Both the position numbers and the translations under genes were made by a program. From Saccharothrix australiensis (lineage in GTDB: Bacteria; Actinomycetota; Actinomycetes; Mycobacteriales; Pseudonocardiaceae), in the NCBI RefSeq assembly GCF_003634935.1, contig NZ_RBXO01000001.1, positions 124,001 to 188,000 of the forward strand: a stretch of DNA of 64,000 nucleotides, in the 5' to 3' direction. Below the pieces are notes generated by a model that saw nothing but the letters and a program-made list of their open reading frames with translations, ran no database searches and was not told the DNA's origin. Of the stretch, positions 26,713 to 35,109 are shown piece after piece. Positions within the stretch are counted from its first letter, which is position 1; every line of letters begins with the position of its first letter.

Positions 26713-29100
26713 TCAGCCCGCGGGCGGGGCCTCGCAGACGATCTTCGGCGACGGGTCGTAGCGGACCGTGCGGGACTCCGAGCGGGTCTGGCCCGTGCGG
26801 CGGTCCTTGATGGTCCGGGTGTCGGTCACCGTGAAGCCCTCGGCGCCCGCGCTGGCCACGCAGGGCTGGGTGGTCTTCTTGACCTCGTTCGGCGGGGTCT
26901 GGTTGGTCTTGGCGCTGGTGGAGCCGGTGACGTCGTAGTTCTTCGTGCCCCAGAGGACGATCCGGATCGTGCTCGGCGTCCAGATGGTCTGGATCGCCAC
27001 GCCCGTCTCGTCGGGGTTCGTGAACTTGATGTCGATGAGGCTGTTGCCCGCGGCGTCCATGAACACCGTCGCCTCGCGACCCGCCGGGTAGCGCGAGATC
27101 CAGTAGCTGTGCTCCTTGTGGCCGGCGTCCTTCATGCCCGCGTTGTACGCCGCGTTGTACAGCGTCGTCGCGAACTGCGAGATGCCGCCGCCCACCGCGC
27201 GGCCGGGCGCGCCGTTCTCGATGATGCCCGCCTCGACGTAGCCCTGCGCCACGCCGCGCGGACCGGTGTGGCCGTTGAGGGAGAACGTCTCGCCGGGCTT
27301 GACGATCGCGCCGTTCACCTCCTCCGCGACCACGCGGATGTTCACCCCGGAGTCGGCGGCGAAGTTGCTCGTCTCGAACTCGCCGATGACCTCCTTGATG
27401 CCCATCTTGTTCGCCTGCTCGGTGGTGACCTTGGCGGGCGTGTGCTTGTACTCCGCCTTGATCTCCCGCTTGTCGGCGCTCTTGAGCACGTCCATGAACG
27501 GGGTCAGGGACTTCTCCCAGTCGATGCCGAGCCCGTCGACGGACTCCTTGACCGTCGGCCGGCCGCCCTCGAACACGATCTGGGCGTCCTTGCCCTCCTT
27601 CTCGGTCTCCTTCAGCTGCGGGCCGGCGGCCTCCACGACCTTGTTGTTGTCGACCTTCGCGGTCAGGCCGCCATCGTCGGCGGGCTCGAACACCAGGGTC
27701 GCGGCCAGCTGCTCGGGCGTGAGCGTCGCGTCCTTGCCCTGGCCCCGGACGACGACCGGCGCGGCGGTGGCGGGCTTGGCGACCTCGTCGAGCGCCTTCC
27801 GCACGCCCTCCTTGGTCGTCTTCACCGGCGTGGTCGCGACCGGCAGCTCGACCGTGCCGCCGTCGGCCCAGTCGGCGAGGAGCTTCTCCGACGCGCCCGC
27901 GACGTCCAGCTTCTGGCCCTGCTTCGGGTCGACCGGGACCGGGGTCGCGCCCTCGAACCGGATGGCGCCCTCGGCCGGGTCGTGGTCGATCTTGGCGCGC
28001 AACGCCTCCAGGGCCGCGGTGAGCTTGGCGCCGTCGCTGCGCGTGGCGAAGCCCACCTCGCGGGACGTGAAGAACGAGGTGACCCGCGTGATCGGGGACA
28101 GCGGCTGGTCGCCCGCCCGGTCCAGCGTGGCGGCCCAGTCCAGCTCCAGGCCCGCGCCCTTCGGGTCGAACTCGGTCGTCACGTCGCCCGCCTGCGCCTT
28201 CACCGGCGCGGCCAGGCGCGGTTCGATCGTCTCGCGCAGCTTCTGCTCGGCGTCGGCGTGGCTCATGCCGCCCACCTCGACCCCGGCGACCGTGACGCCG
28301 CGCGGCACGTCGCCGCCGGAGACGAGCATGTCCGCGCCGTAGAGCACGACCAGCAGGCCGAGCACGCTCGCCGCGACGACCAGGATCCTGCGGCGGTTGC
28401 GGCGGCGGTCGTCGGTCTCCCGCGCGTCGGAGCCCTCGTCCACCATCACCGGGCCGAGCACGGTGGCCTCGGGCGGCGACACCGGGTCGGCGAAGACGGT
28501 CGTCCGCTCGGCGGGGGACGGGCCCTGCGAGCGGTCCGGCGCGAAGGCGCGGGTCTGCTCGGCGGGCGGGGCGATCGCGCGGGTCTGCTCGGCCGGGTGC
28601 ACCCGCGGCTGCCCCGCCGGCGGGGTGTTCAGGCGGGTCTGCTCGGCCGCGTTCACCCGCGGCTGCCCGGCGGGCGGGGTGTTCACGCGCGTCTGCTCCG
28701 CGGGCGGGACGATCGCGCGCGGCTGCTCCGCGCCGTTGGGCCGCGGCTGCTCCGGCGCGTTCAGGCGCGTCCGCTCGACGCCGTCGGGGTGGTGCTGCTC
28801 GGCGGTCGGGGCGTGCCCGCGGGTCGCCGGGTCCGGCGGGTTCAGCGCGGAACCGATCGCGCGCGTCGCCTCGTCGGGGCCGTGCCTCGGCACGTCGGCG
28901 GGCGTGGTGCGCACCGTCGGGGCCGACGCCTGCTCGTCGGGCTCCTCCTGCGGCCAGGCGTCGTCGCCCGGCCACTGGTCCTCCCGCACGGACGACGCCG
29001 ACAGCTGCGTCGTGCGCTCCGAAGCGGTGCCCGACGGGCGGACGGGCTCGAAGGCCCTCGTCCGCTCAGCGTCGTACTCCGGTCGTTGGTTCTCCGGCAC
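26713..29100 (-). CDS. VanW-family cell-surface protein with disordered cytoplasmic tail
   Basis: 795 residues. Residues 1-230 are disordered and contain short reiterations (PPAEQTRVN, PPAGQPRVN, AAEQTRLN). One membrane helix follows (RILVVAASVLGLLVVLYGAD). Outside are two YoaR-like putative peptidoglycan-binding units and the VanW domain (PGETFSLNGHTGPRGVAQGY, GGGISQFATTLYNAAYNAGM). VanW proteins occur with cell-wall and vancomycin-resistance loci, but the activity is unknown. The GTG start has GAGGGGG upstream. The Thr-rich tail could be a target of Ser/Thr kinases (inference). Confidence 0.88.
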   Translation of the reverse strand: MPENQRPEYDAERTRAFEPVRPSGTASERTTQLSASSVREDQWPGDDAWPQEEPDEQASAPTVRTTPADVPRHGPDEATRAIGSALNPPDPATRGHAPTAEQHHPDGVERTRLNAPEQPRPNGAEQPRAIVPPAEQTRVNTPPAGQPRVNAAEQTRLNTPPAGQPRVHPAEQTRAIAPPAEQTRAFAPDRSQGPSPAERTTVFADPVSPPEATVLGPVMVDEGSDARETDDRRRNRRRILVVAASVLGLLVVLYGADMLVSGGDVPRGVTVAGVEVGGMSHADAEQKLRETIEPRLAAPVKAQAGDVTTEFDPKGAGLELDWAATLDRAGDQPLSPITRVTSFFTSREVGFATRSDGAKLTAALEALRAKIDHDPAEGAIRFEGATPVPVDPKQGQKLDVAGASEKLLADWADGGTVELPVATTPVKTTKEGVRKALDEVAKPATAAPVVVRGQGKDATLTPEQLAATLVFEPADDGGLTAKVDNNKVVEAAGPQLKETEKEGKDAQIVFEGGRPTVKESVDGLGIDWEKSLTPFMDVLKSADKREIKAEYKHTPAKVTTEQANKMGIKEVIGEFETSNFAADSGVNIRVVAEEVNGAIVKPGETFSLNGHTGPRGVAQGYVEAGIIENGAPGRAVGGGISQFATTLYNAAYNAGMKDAGHKEHSYWISRYPAGREATVFMDAAGNSLIDIKFTNPDETGVAIQTIWTPSTIRIVLWGTKNYDVTGSTSAKTNQTPPNEVKKTTQPCVASAGAEGFTVTDTRTIKDRRTGQTRSESRTVRYDPSPKIVCEAPPAG

Positions 29101-29179
29101 CGCTTCCCCCTCTTGCCTCTCGCAAGTTCCTGGGACTGCTTACCCGACCGCCGTCACGCGTCGATCACTTCCCGGTGCT

Positions 29180-29500
29180 TCACAGGTAAAGACCGGTCCC
29201 GTGGTCCGACCGCTCGGTCGCGGTCGCGTGCACGTCCCGCTCCCTCATCACGAGGTAGGTCGCGCCCTGCACCTCGACCTCGAACTGGTCCTCGGGGTTG
29301 AACAGCACCCGGTCGCCCACCTTGACGTGCCGCACGTTCGTACCGACACCCAGGACGTCGCCCCACGCCAGGCGCTTGGCCATCTGCGCGGTCGCCGGGA
29401 TCACGATGCCGCCGCTGCTGCGGCGCTCACCGTCCTCCGGGGAGATCCGCACCATGACGCGGTCGTGCAGCATCTGGATCTCAAGCTTGACATCGGCCAC
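29180..29500 (-). CDS. Lone Cpn10/GroES-like protein
   Basis: A 106-residue beta-barrel of the GroES fold (LHDRVMVRISPEDGERRSSG, GIVIPATAQMAKRLAWGDVL, VKVGDRVLFNPEDQFEVEV). There is no groEL next to it, and the ending HGTGLYL differs from true GroES, which usually has a mobile IVL loop here. It may assist a distant GroEL or have another role. It lies between the VanW and NHL-thioredoxin genes, in the same direction. Confidence 0.82.
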   Translation of the reverse strand: MADVKLEIQMLHDRVMVRISPEDGERRSSGGIVIPATAQMAKRLAWGDVLGVGTNVRHVKVGDRVLFNPEDQFEVEVQGATYLVMRERDVHATATERSDHGTGLYL

Positions 29501-29521
29501 CGGCCGAGTCTACGTGGCGCT

Positions 29522-31348
29522 TCAGCGGTCCTCGTCCAGCCCGCCCATCAGCAGGGGCAGCCGGCGCGGCCCGTCCGCGGCGATGCGGACCGGCACGCCC
29601 CAGTCCTGGCGGGTCAGCTTGCACACCGGGTGCTCGACGGCCGGGTCGTCGGTGCAGCTCGCGGCCTGCGCGACGACGTGCAGGACGCCCTCGGCGTACC
29701 CGTCCGCGATGCGGATCGCGCGGCGGAGGTCCGTGCCGGCGCCCGCGCCCTCGGCGAGCAGGCCGGGCGGGGAGCTGGTGACCTCCAGGCGGGTCGACGG
29801 GCCGTAGCGGTCGTCCAGCTTGGTGCCGGCGGGCGGCGTGAACACGACGGTCAGCTCCAGGTCGCCCGGTGCGAGGACGGTCGGCGGGCGGCGCACCCGG
29901 TGCGCCTCGCCGAGGACCTTGGTGCCGGGCGCCACGGGGCGTTCGAGGCGGTGCGCGGCGGAGGCGACGACCACCAGCTCACCGTCCACGAACAGGACGT
30001 CGGACGGCTCGCGGACGTCCGTGGCGAGGGTGGACACCTCGTCCGTCGCCGGGTCGTAGCGGCGGATCGCGCCGTTGTACGTGTCCGCGACCGCGACCGC
30101 GCCGTCGGGCAGGACGGCGACGCCCAGCGGGTGCTGGAGCAGCGCCTGGTCGGCCGGCCCGTCGCGGTGGCCGAAGTCGAACAGCCCCTTGCCGACGGCG
30201 GTGCGCACCTCGCCGTGCTCCAGGTAGCGCAGGGCGGAGGTCTCGGAGTCGACCAGCCAGAGCCGGTCGCCGTCGGCGGCCAGCCCCGAGGTCTGGGCGA
30301 AGAACGCCTCCTCGCGCGGTCCGTCGCCGAGGCCCTCGACGGTGGTGCCGGCGAGGCGCTCCAGGCGGCGCTCGACGGGCTTGAACAGGCCGAGGGTGTG
30401 GTTGCCCGCCAAGGCGATCGCGACGCCGCCCGCGGGTTCCCACCAGGCGACGTCCCAGGGGCTGGTGAGGTGGATCGCGTCGGCCGGCCCGTCGGTGTCG
30501 CCGTCGCGCCACTGCTCGCCCGTGCCGGCGACCGTGGTGACCTCGCCGGTGTCCAGGTCGAGGCCGCGCAGCAGGTGGTTGACCGTGTCGGCGACGACCA
30601 CGTGGTAGCCGACCTCGGCGGCGACGTCGGGCGGCAGCAGCGCCAGGCCGGCGGGCTCGGAGAACGTCGGCTCGACACCGTCCCGCCGCCCCCGCTCGCC
30701 CGTGCCGATGCGGCGGAGGACGGTCTCGCCGTCGAGGTCGAGTTCGACCAGGCTGTGGTGGGCGGAGTCGCTGACCAGCAGCGTGTTCCGCGGGGTGACG
30801 ACGGCCTTGGCGGGGAAGCGCAGCTCGGTGTCGGCGGGCGCGGGCGGGACGTACGGCCCGTCGCCGCGGTGGAGCGTGCCCTTGGCCTCGTGCTCCGCCA
30901 CGAGTTCGGTGACGATCTGGCGGAGGGCGTCGACGTGGCCCTCGCCGGCGGCGACGTGCACGACGTAGCCCTCGGGGTCGACCAGGGCCAGCGTGGGCCA
31001 CGCCTTGACGGCGTAGTTCTGCCACGTGGTCAGCTCGGGGTCGTCCAGGACGGGGTGGTGCACCTCGTAGCGCTCGACGGCGGCCCGGAGCGCGTCCGGG
31101 TCGGCTTCGTGCGCGAACTTCGGCGAGTGGACGCCGATCGTGACGAGGACGTCCTCGAACTCGGTCTCAAGGGGGCGCAGCTCGTCCAGCACGTGCAGGC
31201 AGTTGATGCAGCAGAAGGTCCAGAAGTCGAGCAGGACGACCTTGCCGCGCAGGTCTTCGAGCTTGAGCGGTCCGGCGGTGTTGAGCCAGCCGCGGCCGAC
31301 GAGTTCGGGGGCGCGGACACGGGCACGGCGGCGTTGAGCGGTCGTCAC
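29522..31348 (-). CDS. Thioredoxin-like protein with NHL-repeat propeller (NHLRC2-like)
   Basis: 608 residues from GTG 31348 (MTTAQRRRARVRAPELVGRG). The N-terminal thioredoxin fold has the active site WTFCCINC. A six-bladed NHL propeller follows (repeats with DSAHHSLVELDLDG, DTVNHLLRGLDLDTG, DTYNGAIRRYDPATD), then a small C-terminal beta domain. NHLRC2 relatives are poorly understood redox proteins. There is no signal peptide, so it is cytoplasmic. GTG 31348 is preferred over 31420; the upstream residues lack coding bias. A 10-bp inverted repeat straddles this start. Confidence 0.85.
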   Translation of the reverse strand: MTTAQRRRARVRAPELVGRGWLNTAGPLKLEDLRGKVVLLDFWTFCCINCLHVLDELRPLETEFEDVLVTIGVHSPKFAHEADPDALRAAVERYEVHHPVLDDPELTTWQNYAVKAWPTLALVDPEGYVVHVAAGEGHVDALRQIVTELVAEHEAKGTLHRGDGPYVPPAPADTELRFPAKAVVTPRNTLLVSDSAHHSLVELDLDGETVLRRIGTGERGRRDGVEPTFSEPAGLALLPPDVAAEVGYHVVVADTVNHLLRGLDLDTGEVTTVAGTGEQWRDGDTDGPADAIHLTSPWDVAWWEPAGGVAIALAGNHTLGLFKPVERRLERLAGTTVEGLGDGPREEAFFAQTSGLAADGDRLWLVDSETSALRYLEHGEVRTAVGKGLFDFGHRDGPADQALLQHPLGVAVLPDGAVAVADTYNGAIRRYDPATDEVSTLATDVREPSDVLFVDGELVVVASAAHRLERPVAPGTKVLGEAHRVRRPPTVLAPGDLELTVVFTPPAGTKLDDRYGPSTRLEVTSSPPGLLAEGAGAGTDLRRAIRIADGYAEGVLHVVAQAASCTDDPAVEHPVCKLTRQDWGVPVRIAADGPRRLPLLMGGLDEDR

Positions 31349-31364
31349 GTCCAGGCTCAACGCC
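31330..31364 (-). promoter_or_regulatory. Inverted repeat around the NHL-thioredoxin start
   Basis: GGCGTTGAGC (31330-31339) and GCTCAACGCC (31355-31364) are a perfect 10-bp dyad with a 15-nt spacer centred on the GTG. The half-site equals that of the HAIR boxes, but the spacing (N15) is not the HspR N7. Confidence 0.4.
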
Positions 31365-31541
31365 GTGCCCGCGGCCCGGTATTTCGACGTCCAGGATGTG
31401 GACGACCACGCCACCGCCACCTGTCACCCGAAGGGGTACCGACGACCGTTCGGGCCGGCGCTCCTGGGTGATCGGCAGGCACGCGACCGCCGGGCGGATG
31501 ACCCTGCTTTCGTTTTGTTCGTTTCGAGCTACGATCAGTCC

Positions 31542-32027
31542 ATGACGACCATCGTGGAGGAACGGACGGTACTGCCACCCGCGCAACCGGAGAGCCTGTC
31601 GCCGTGGGTCGCGGCGCTGTCCCGGCCGGGTGGGGGCGCCGCGGTGCTCGTCGGCCCTGATGGGAGCCGGTTGGACCTGCCGGTCGAGGTGTTCGAGGTG
31701 CTGCGCGACGTCGTGACGGCCATGTCCCAGGGCTTGGCGATCACGGTCGCGCCCCAGCACACCGTGCTCACCACGAGCGAGGCCGCACATCTGCTCGGAG
31801 TTTCCCGACCGACGCTGGTGCGCCTGCTCGAAGCGGGGGAGATCCCCTACGACAAGCCCAACCGCCACCGCCGGGTCAGGCTCGCGGACCTGCTCGCCCA
31901 TCAGGAGCGCACGCGCCGGGCCCGTTCCGCCGGTCTGGACCAAATGGTGCGGGACGGCGAAGAGGGTGGACTCTACGACCTCCCGCTCGACGCACCGGTC
32001 GAGCGGCTGCCGGTCGACGACAGGTGA
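31542..32027 (+). CDS. Excisionase-type DNA-binding antitoxin
   Basis: 161 residues. A leading segment is followed by a MerR/excisionase helix-turn-helix (LTTSEAAHLLGVSRPTLVRL, GEIPYDKPNRHRRVRLADLL). This type is the usual antitoxin paired with the PIN toxin that follows 3 nt later. It would neutralise the toxin and repress the pair. Confidence 0.85.
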   Translation: MTTIVEERTVLPPAQPESLSPWVAALSRPGGGAAVLVGPDGSRLDLPVEVFEVLRDVVTAMSQGLAITVAPQHTVLTTSEAAHLLGVSRPTLVRLLEAGEIPYDKPNRHRRVRLADLLAHQERTRRARSAGLDQMVRDGEEGGLYDLPLDAPVERLPVDDR

Positions 32028-32030
32028 GCA

Positions 32031-32471
32031 TTGTTCCCAGCGTTTTTCGACACGTGCGTGCTGTTCAAGCCGTACCTGCGGGACACGGTCCTGAGCATCG
32101 CCGAAACCGGCCTCTACCGACCGCTGTGGTCGACGTCCGTCCTGGAGGAACTCGAGCGCAACCTGCGCAGGCGGGGAGTGGACGAGCACCGGATCAGCCG
32201 CCTCCGAGGGCAGCTGAGGAGCGTGTTCCCGGAGGCGGAGGTCACCGGTTACACCGACCTGGTCGACCAGTTGGACCTCGCCCCGCGAACCGTGCACCGG
32301 GCGTTGCGGACGCAGGTCTCGCGTTACCGGCGCTCGCCCCGGTCGGTCGCGGAACTGCTCGACGTCCTGGCGAACGACGGCCACGCCTGCAAGGGGTTCG
32401 CGGACGCCTGCCGGCGGGACATCACGTGGAGGAGCAGCGCGAGGCCCGTGCGCGGTCACCACTCGTCGTGA
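32031..32471 (+). CDS. PIN-domain toxin, probably inactivated by an internal deletion
   Basis: 146 residues from TTG 32031 (FPAFFDTCVLFKPYLRDTV). The N-terminal half has the first catalytic aspartate (FFDTCVL) and the glutamate (VLEELERNL). Family members then have a segment like DPDDRHVLAAAI...VTFNLRDFP with the other acidic residues. Here LVDQLDLAP joins straight to the distal helix RTVHRALRTQVSRYRRSPRSV. About 45 residues, including key acids, seem missing in frame. This rests on my memory of the family. Nuclease activity is doubtful. Confidence 0.75.
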   Translation: MFPAFFDTCVLFKPYLRDTVLSIAETGLYRPLWSTSVLEELERNLRRRGVDEHRISRLRGQLRSVFPEAEVTGYTDLVDQLDLAPRTVHRALRTQVSRYRRSPRSVAELLDVLANDGHACKGFADACRRDITWRSSARPVRGHHSS

Positions 32472-32531
32472 CCCGCTGCTCGACGCGCGCCGGCTGCCGC
32501 GAATCGTTCACCGCCGCCGCCACCCGACCGG

Positions 32532-32906
32532 TCAGCGGACGGTCCGGGGGCCGAGGACCGTCGCGCCCAACGCGGTCACCCGCCGGCGGAGTTCGCGGTC
32601 GGCGGTGATCACCGCACAGTTGCGGTCCAGACCTTCCGCGCGCACCACGGCGACGATCGCGTCGTCACCCGACGCAGTGGCGGAGACCACACGGACGCCG
32701 GGCACGGACTGCACGTGGCGGGCTTTGCCTTCGACCACCAGGACGACCTCCACCGGACCCTCGGCGAAGCCCGGCAGACCCTGCGCACCCACCTCTACCA
32801 GGGAATTCCGCAGTCTGATCGCCGCGCCTTCGCGGTCGCGCCACCAGCCGTCGGGCACCGAGCCGATGACATTTGCCGCGTCAACTACCAGGAGCGGGCG
32901 GTTCAT
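32532..32906 (-). CDS. NYN/PIN-like small nuclease-fold protein
   Basis: 124 residues starting MNRPLLVVDAANVIGSVPDG; the DAAN motif matches the first acidic site of NYN domains. Further acids are in SGDDAIVAVV and ITADRELRRR. It is probably an RNA-processing or degradative nuclease; the substrate is unknown. It converges on the PIN toxin gene. Confidence 0.8.
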   Translation of the reverse strand: MNRPLLVVDAANVIGSVPDGWWRDREGAAIRLRNSLVEVGAQGLPGFAEGPVEVVLVVEGKARHVQSVPGVRVVSATASGDDAIVAVVRAEGLDRNCAVITADRELRRRVTALGATVLGPRTVR

Positions 32907-33000
32907 CGCCTCATGCTCTCAGCAAACCCTCAAAAAACTGTCGTACCCCGATGGCACCATGGGTGGTGTCCATGGGGGACAAGACACATTCAGGGGGATA

Positions 33001-33066
33001 GTGATGATGAGGCACGCCTGTAGACAGGACGAGGACACCTGGACCGGCTCGGCCACGTCCAAGTAG
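33001..33066 (+). CDS. Possible 21-residue peptide
   Basis: GTG-ATG-ATG start behind the ribosome-site-like AGGGGGAT. It reads MMMRHACRQDEDTWTGSATS then K and stop, and is followed 38 nt later by a perfect terminator. The peptide is hydrophilic, with one Cys. I know no homologue. The strong ribosome site and terminator support expression; the short length makes coding uncertain. Confidence 0.35.
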   Translation: MMMRHACRQDEDTWTGSATSK

Positions 33067-33103
33067 TAGTCCGGTTCTGAAGCAGTCGGGGGAGACATGG
33101 GAA

Positions 33104-33148
33104 ACCCCGCGGTGCTGCCAGGTCGGGGGTCCGACAGCACCGCGGGGT
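33104..33148 (+). terminator. Terminator after the micro-ORF
   Basis: A perfect 14-bp stem (33104-33117 with 33135-33148) around a 17-nt loop. Confidence 0.75.
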
Positions 33149-33178
33149 CACCAGGAACATCGAGACACGATCGTGGAC

Positions 33179-33204
33179 TGTTACACCCCCGAAAGGGTGT
33201 GACA
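33179..33204. terminator. Second hairpin
   Basis: A 10-bp stem (33179-33188 with 33195-33204, one wobble pair) with loop CCGAAA. Confidence 0.5.
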
Positions 33205-33230
33205 GATATCACATCTTGACTCGCCACACC

Positions 33231-33273
33231 GTCGAAGGCCCTGTCGCGCGGGAGGTGCGACAGGGCCTTCGAC
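33231..33273 (-). terminator. Terminator of the 48-residue gene
   Basis: A perfect 17-bp stem (33231-33247 with 33257-33273) with a 9-nt loop lies about 96 nt past the stop of the reverse-strand small gene. Confidence 0.75.
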
Positions 33274-33368
33274 GTTCTCCCCCTTCGCCGACAGCGCGGG
33301 ACGACGGGGCGCGTACCCGGTGTCGATCGGGTTGTCGTCCGCGCGCTCAGGGCACCGGCGCACGGTGG

Positions 33369-33515
33369 TCAGCGCAGGGTGGTCACCTGAGCCTGGGCGA
33401 TCGCCATCAGCTCGTGCCGCATCGCCGGGGTGGGCGCCATGTCGATCGCACGGGCGACAGCCTTGCGGTTGCGAGCCTCGACACGACGAGCGCGGAGCTT
33501 CGCAGTGAAGTTCAT
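33369..33515 (-). CDS. Conserved-looking 48-residue basic protein
   Basis: Reads MNFTAKLRARRVEARNRKAV, then ARAIDMAPTPAMRHELMAIA and QAQVTTLR. A GAGAGGG site precedes ATG 33515. The codons CGT, GCT and ACT in the 5' part are unlike the surrounding GC3-rich genes and are typical of highly expressed actinobacterial genes. Small proteins of this pattern (basic start, then APTPAMRHELM-like) recur in actinobacteria; no function is known. It is short enough to be missed by gene callers. It has its own palindromic operator candidate and terminator. Confidence 0.75.
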   Translation of the reverse strand: MNFTAKLRARRVEARNRKAVARAIDMAPTPAMRHELMAIAQAQVTTLR

Positions 33516-33575
33516 CAGGGTTTCATCCCTCTCGAAGGAGTTCCTCGGTGTTGTGCCTCAAGTATGCACCCTCCA

Positions 33576-33590
33576 GGTGATCAAATCACC
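33576..33590 (-). promoter_or_regulatory. Palindrome upstream of the 48-residue gene
   Basis: GGTGAT-CAA-ATCACC is a perfect 6-bp dyad about 65 nt before the start. A -10-like TACTTG on the reverse strand lies just downstream. Confidence 0.45.
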
Positions 33591-33784
33591 CGATTATCCG
33601 GTGAGATGGCGCACAGGCCGATGAATCTCCGGTCGACACTGGGAAGACTACCCCGATTCGTCCGGTGGACACCTATGTGAACCGGACGGGCCTGCCGACT
33701 CCCCCGACCTGCCGACGGACGGGTCCGGGCACCCCGGTGGACGGCGTCGCGCACAGCCGCGGACGCCGGGCGAGCGGCCGGCGC

Positions 33785-34978
33785 TCAGTCCTCGCGGCCC
33801 AGCAGGAACCGCCCGAAGTGCGGCACGGTGAAGGCGATCTGCCCGCGCTCCGCGCTGAAGACCAGGCCCTTCTTGATGAGGCTGTCCCGAGCGGGCGACA
33901 GCGAGGACGGTTTGCGGCCCAGGTGCCCGGCCACCTGCGCGGTCAGCACGCCCGCGTCCTTGCCGTCGGTCAGCTCCGCCATCGCCCGCAGGTACTCGCG
34001 CTCGGCCGGCGTCGCCCGCTCGTACCGCGACCCGAAGAACCCCACCGCCAGCTCCGCGTCCGCCTCCGGCGCGGCCACCGCCACGTCCAGCGGGCTGATC
34101 GGGTCGGCGGGCGCGGCGTCCCACGCGGCCTTCCCGTACGCCTGGATGAAGTACGGGTAGCCGCCCGAGGCGTCGAACAGCGCGTCCAGCGCCTCCTCCC
34201 GGATGCCCGCGCCCTCCCGCTCGACGGGCGCGAGCACGGCCCGGTCGGCGTCCTCGCGGGTCAGCCGGTCGATCCGCACGTACCGGAACAGCCGCTCGGA
34301 GTACGACTTCGACGCCGACAGCACGGCGGGCAGGTGCGGCAGCCCCGCGCCGACGACGACCAGCGGCGCGCCCGACTGGGACAGCTCGTGGCACGCCGCG
34401 CACAGCGCCGAGACGTCGTCCGGCGGCACGTCCTGCATCTCGTCGACGAGCAGCGCGACCCCGGTTCCGACGTCCTGCGCCAGCTCGGCGACCTCGGTGA
34501 ACAGCTCCACCAGGTCGATCTCGATGTCGCCGGAGTCGGCGCGCCCGTGCGCGGCGGGCACGTCGATACCCGGCTGCCAGCGGTCGCGCAGCTTCGCGTC
34601 GCCGGGGTTGGCCCGCAGCGCGAACGCCTTCAGCACGCCCAGCACCGCCTCCACCCGGTCCGGCGCGCGGTGCCGCACGGCCAGGTCGCGGATCGCCCGG
34701 TGCAGCGCGGCCGACAGCGGTCGCCGCAGCCCGGCGTCCGGCCGCGCCTCGACCTTGCCCGCGCCCCAGCCGCGCTTGAGCGCCATCGAGCGCAGCTCGC
34801 CGAGCAGGACGGTCTTGCCGACGCCCCGCAGCCCGGTGAGGACGAGGCTGCGCTCGGGCCGCCCGCGCGCCACCCGTTCGAGCACCACGTCGAAGGCGGC
34901 CAGCTCCTTGTCCCGCCCCGCCAGCTCGGGCGGTCGCTGGCCCGCGCCGGGGGCGAACGGGTTGCGGACCGGGTCCAT
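33785..34978 (-). CDS. AAA-type (ORC/STAND-like) ATPase with winged helix
   Basis: 397 residues. Walker A is in LTGLRGVGKTVLLGEL (about 50) and Walker B in VALLVDEMQDVP. Sensor-like motifs follow, and a C-terminal winged helix (VLTAQVAGHLGRKPSSLSPA). It resembles the archaeal-type ORC/MalT-like ATPases common in actinobacteria; the partner is unknown. A -10 TACCGT (34985-34990) lies 6 nt before ATG 34978, so the mRNA is leaderless. It is divergent from the SIMPL gene. Confidence 0.85.
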   Translation of the reverse strand: MDPVRNPFAPGAGQRPPELAGRDKELAAFDVVLERVARGRPERSLVLTGLRGVGKTVLLGELRSMALKRGWGAGKVEARPDAGLRRPLSAALHRAIRDLAVRHRAPDRVEAVLGVLKAFALRANPGDAKLRDRWQPGIDVPAAHGRADSGDIEIDLVELFTEVAELAQDVGTGVALLVDEMQDVPPDDVSALCAACHELSQSGAPLVVVGAGLPHLPAVLSASKSYSERLFRYVRIDRLTREDADRAVLAPVEREGAGIREEALDALFDASGGYPYFIQAYGKAAWDAAPADPISPLDVAVAAPEADAELAVGFFGSRYERATPAEREYLRAMAELTDGKDAGVLTAQVAGHLGRKPSSLSPARDSLIKKGLVFSAERGQIAFTVPHFGRFLLGRED

Positions 34979-34984
34979 CCTCGG

Positions 34985-34990
34985 ACGGTA
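34985..34990 (-). promoter_or_regulatory. -10 element of the ATPase gene
   Basis: TACCGT on the reverse strand lies 6 nt before ATG 34978. Confidence 0.5.
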
Positions 34991-35109
34991 TCCAGCCGTC
35001 TACGGCCGATCCAATACTCGGCGCGTGTCGCTGCATATTCGGCTTTCTAGTGAACGAGCTAGAGAGGCTTATCGTTGCGCATGATCCGGCCGCCCGGTTG
35101 GCTGGGCGC

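Larger units (their letters stand above)
32907..33230. other. Intergenic region with a micro-ORF and two hairpins
   Basis: This stretch lacks a normal-sized gene. It holds a 21-codon ORF (33001-33066), a strong terminator (33104-33148) and a second hairpin (33179-33204). This looks like a short transcription unit. Confidence 0.5.

Noticed and set aside
31330-31364. Fourth HAIR box
   Set aside because: Half-sites match but the spacer is 15 nt, not 7, so I do not call it an HspR site.
32919-33227. 102-codon reverse frame rich in Cys and Pro
   Set aside because: It runs across the terminator hairpins and micro-ORF and has no ribosome site or coding bias.
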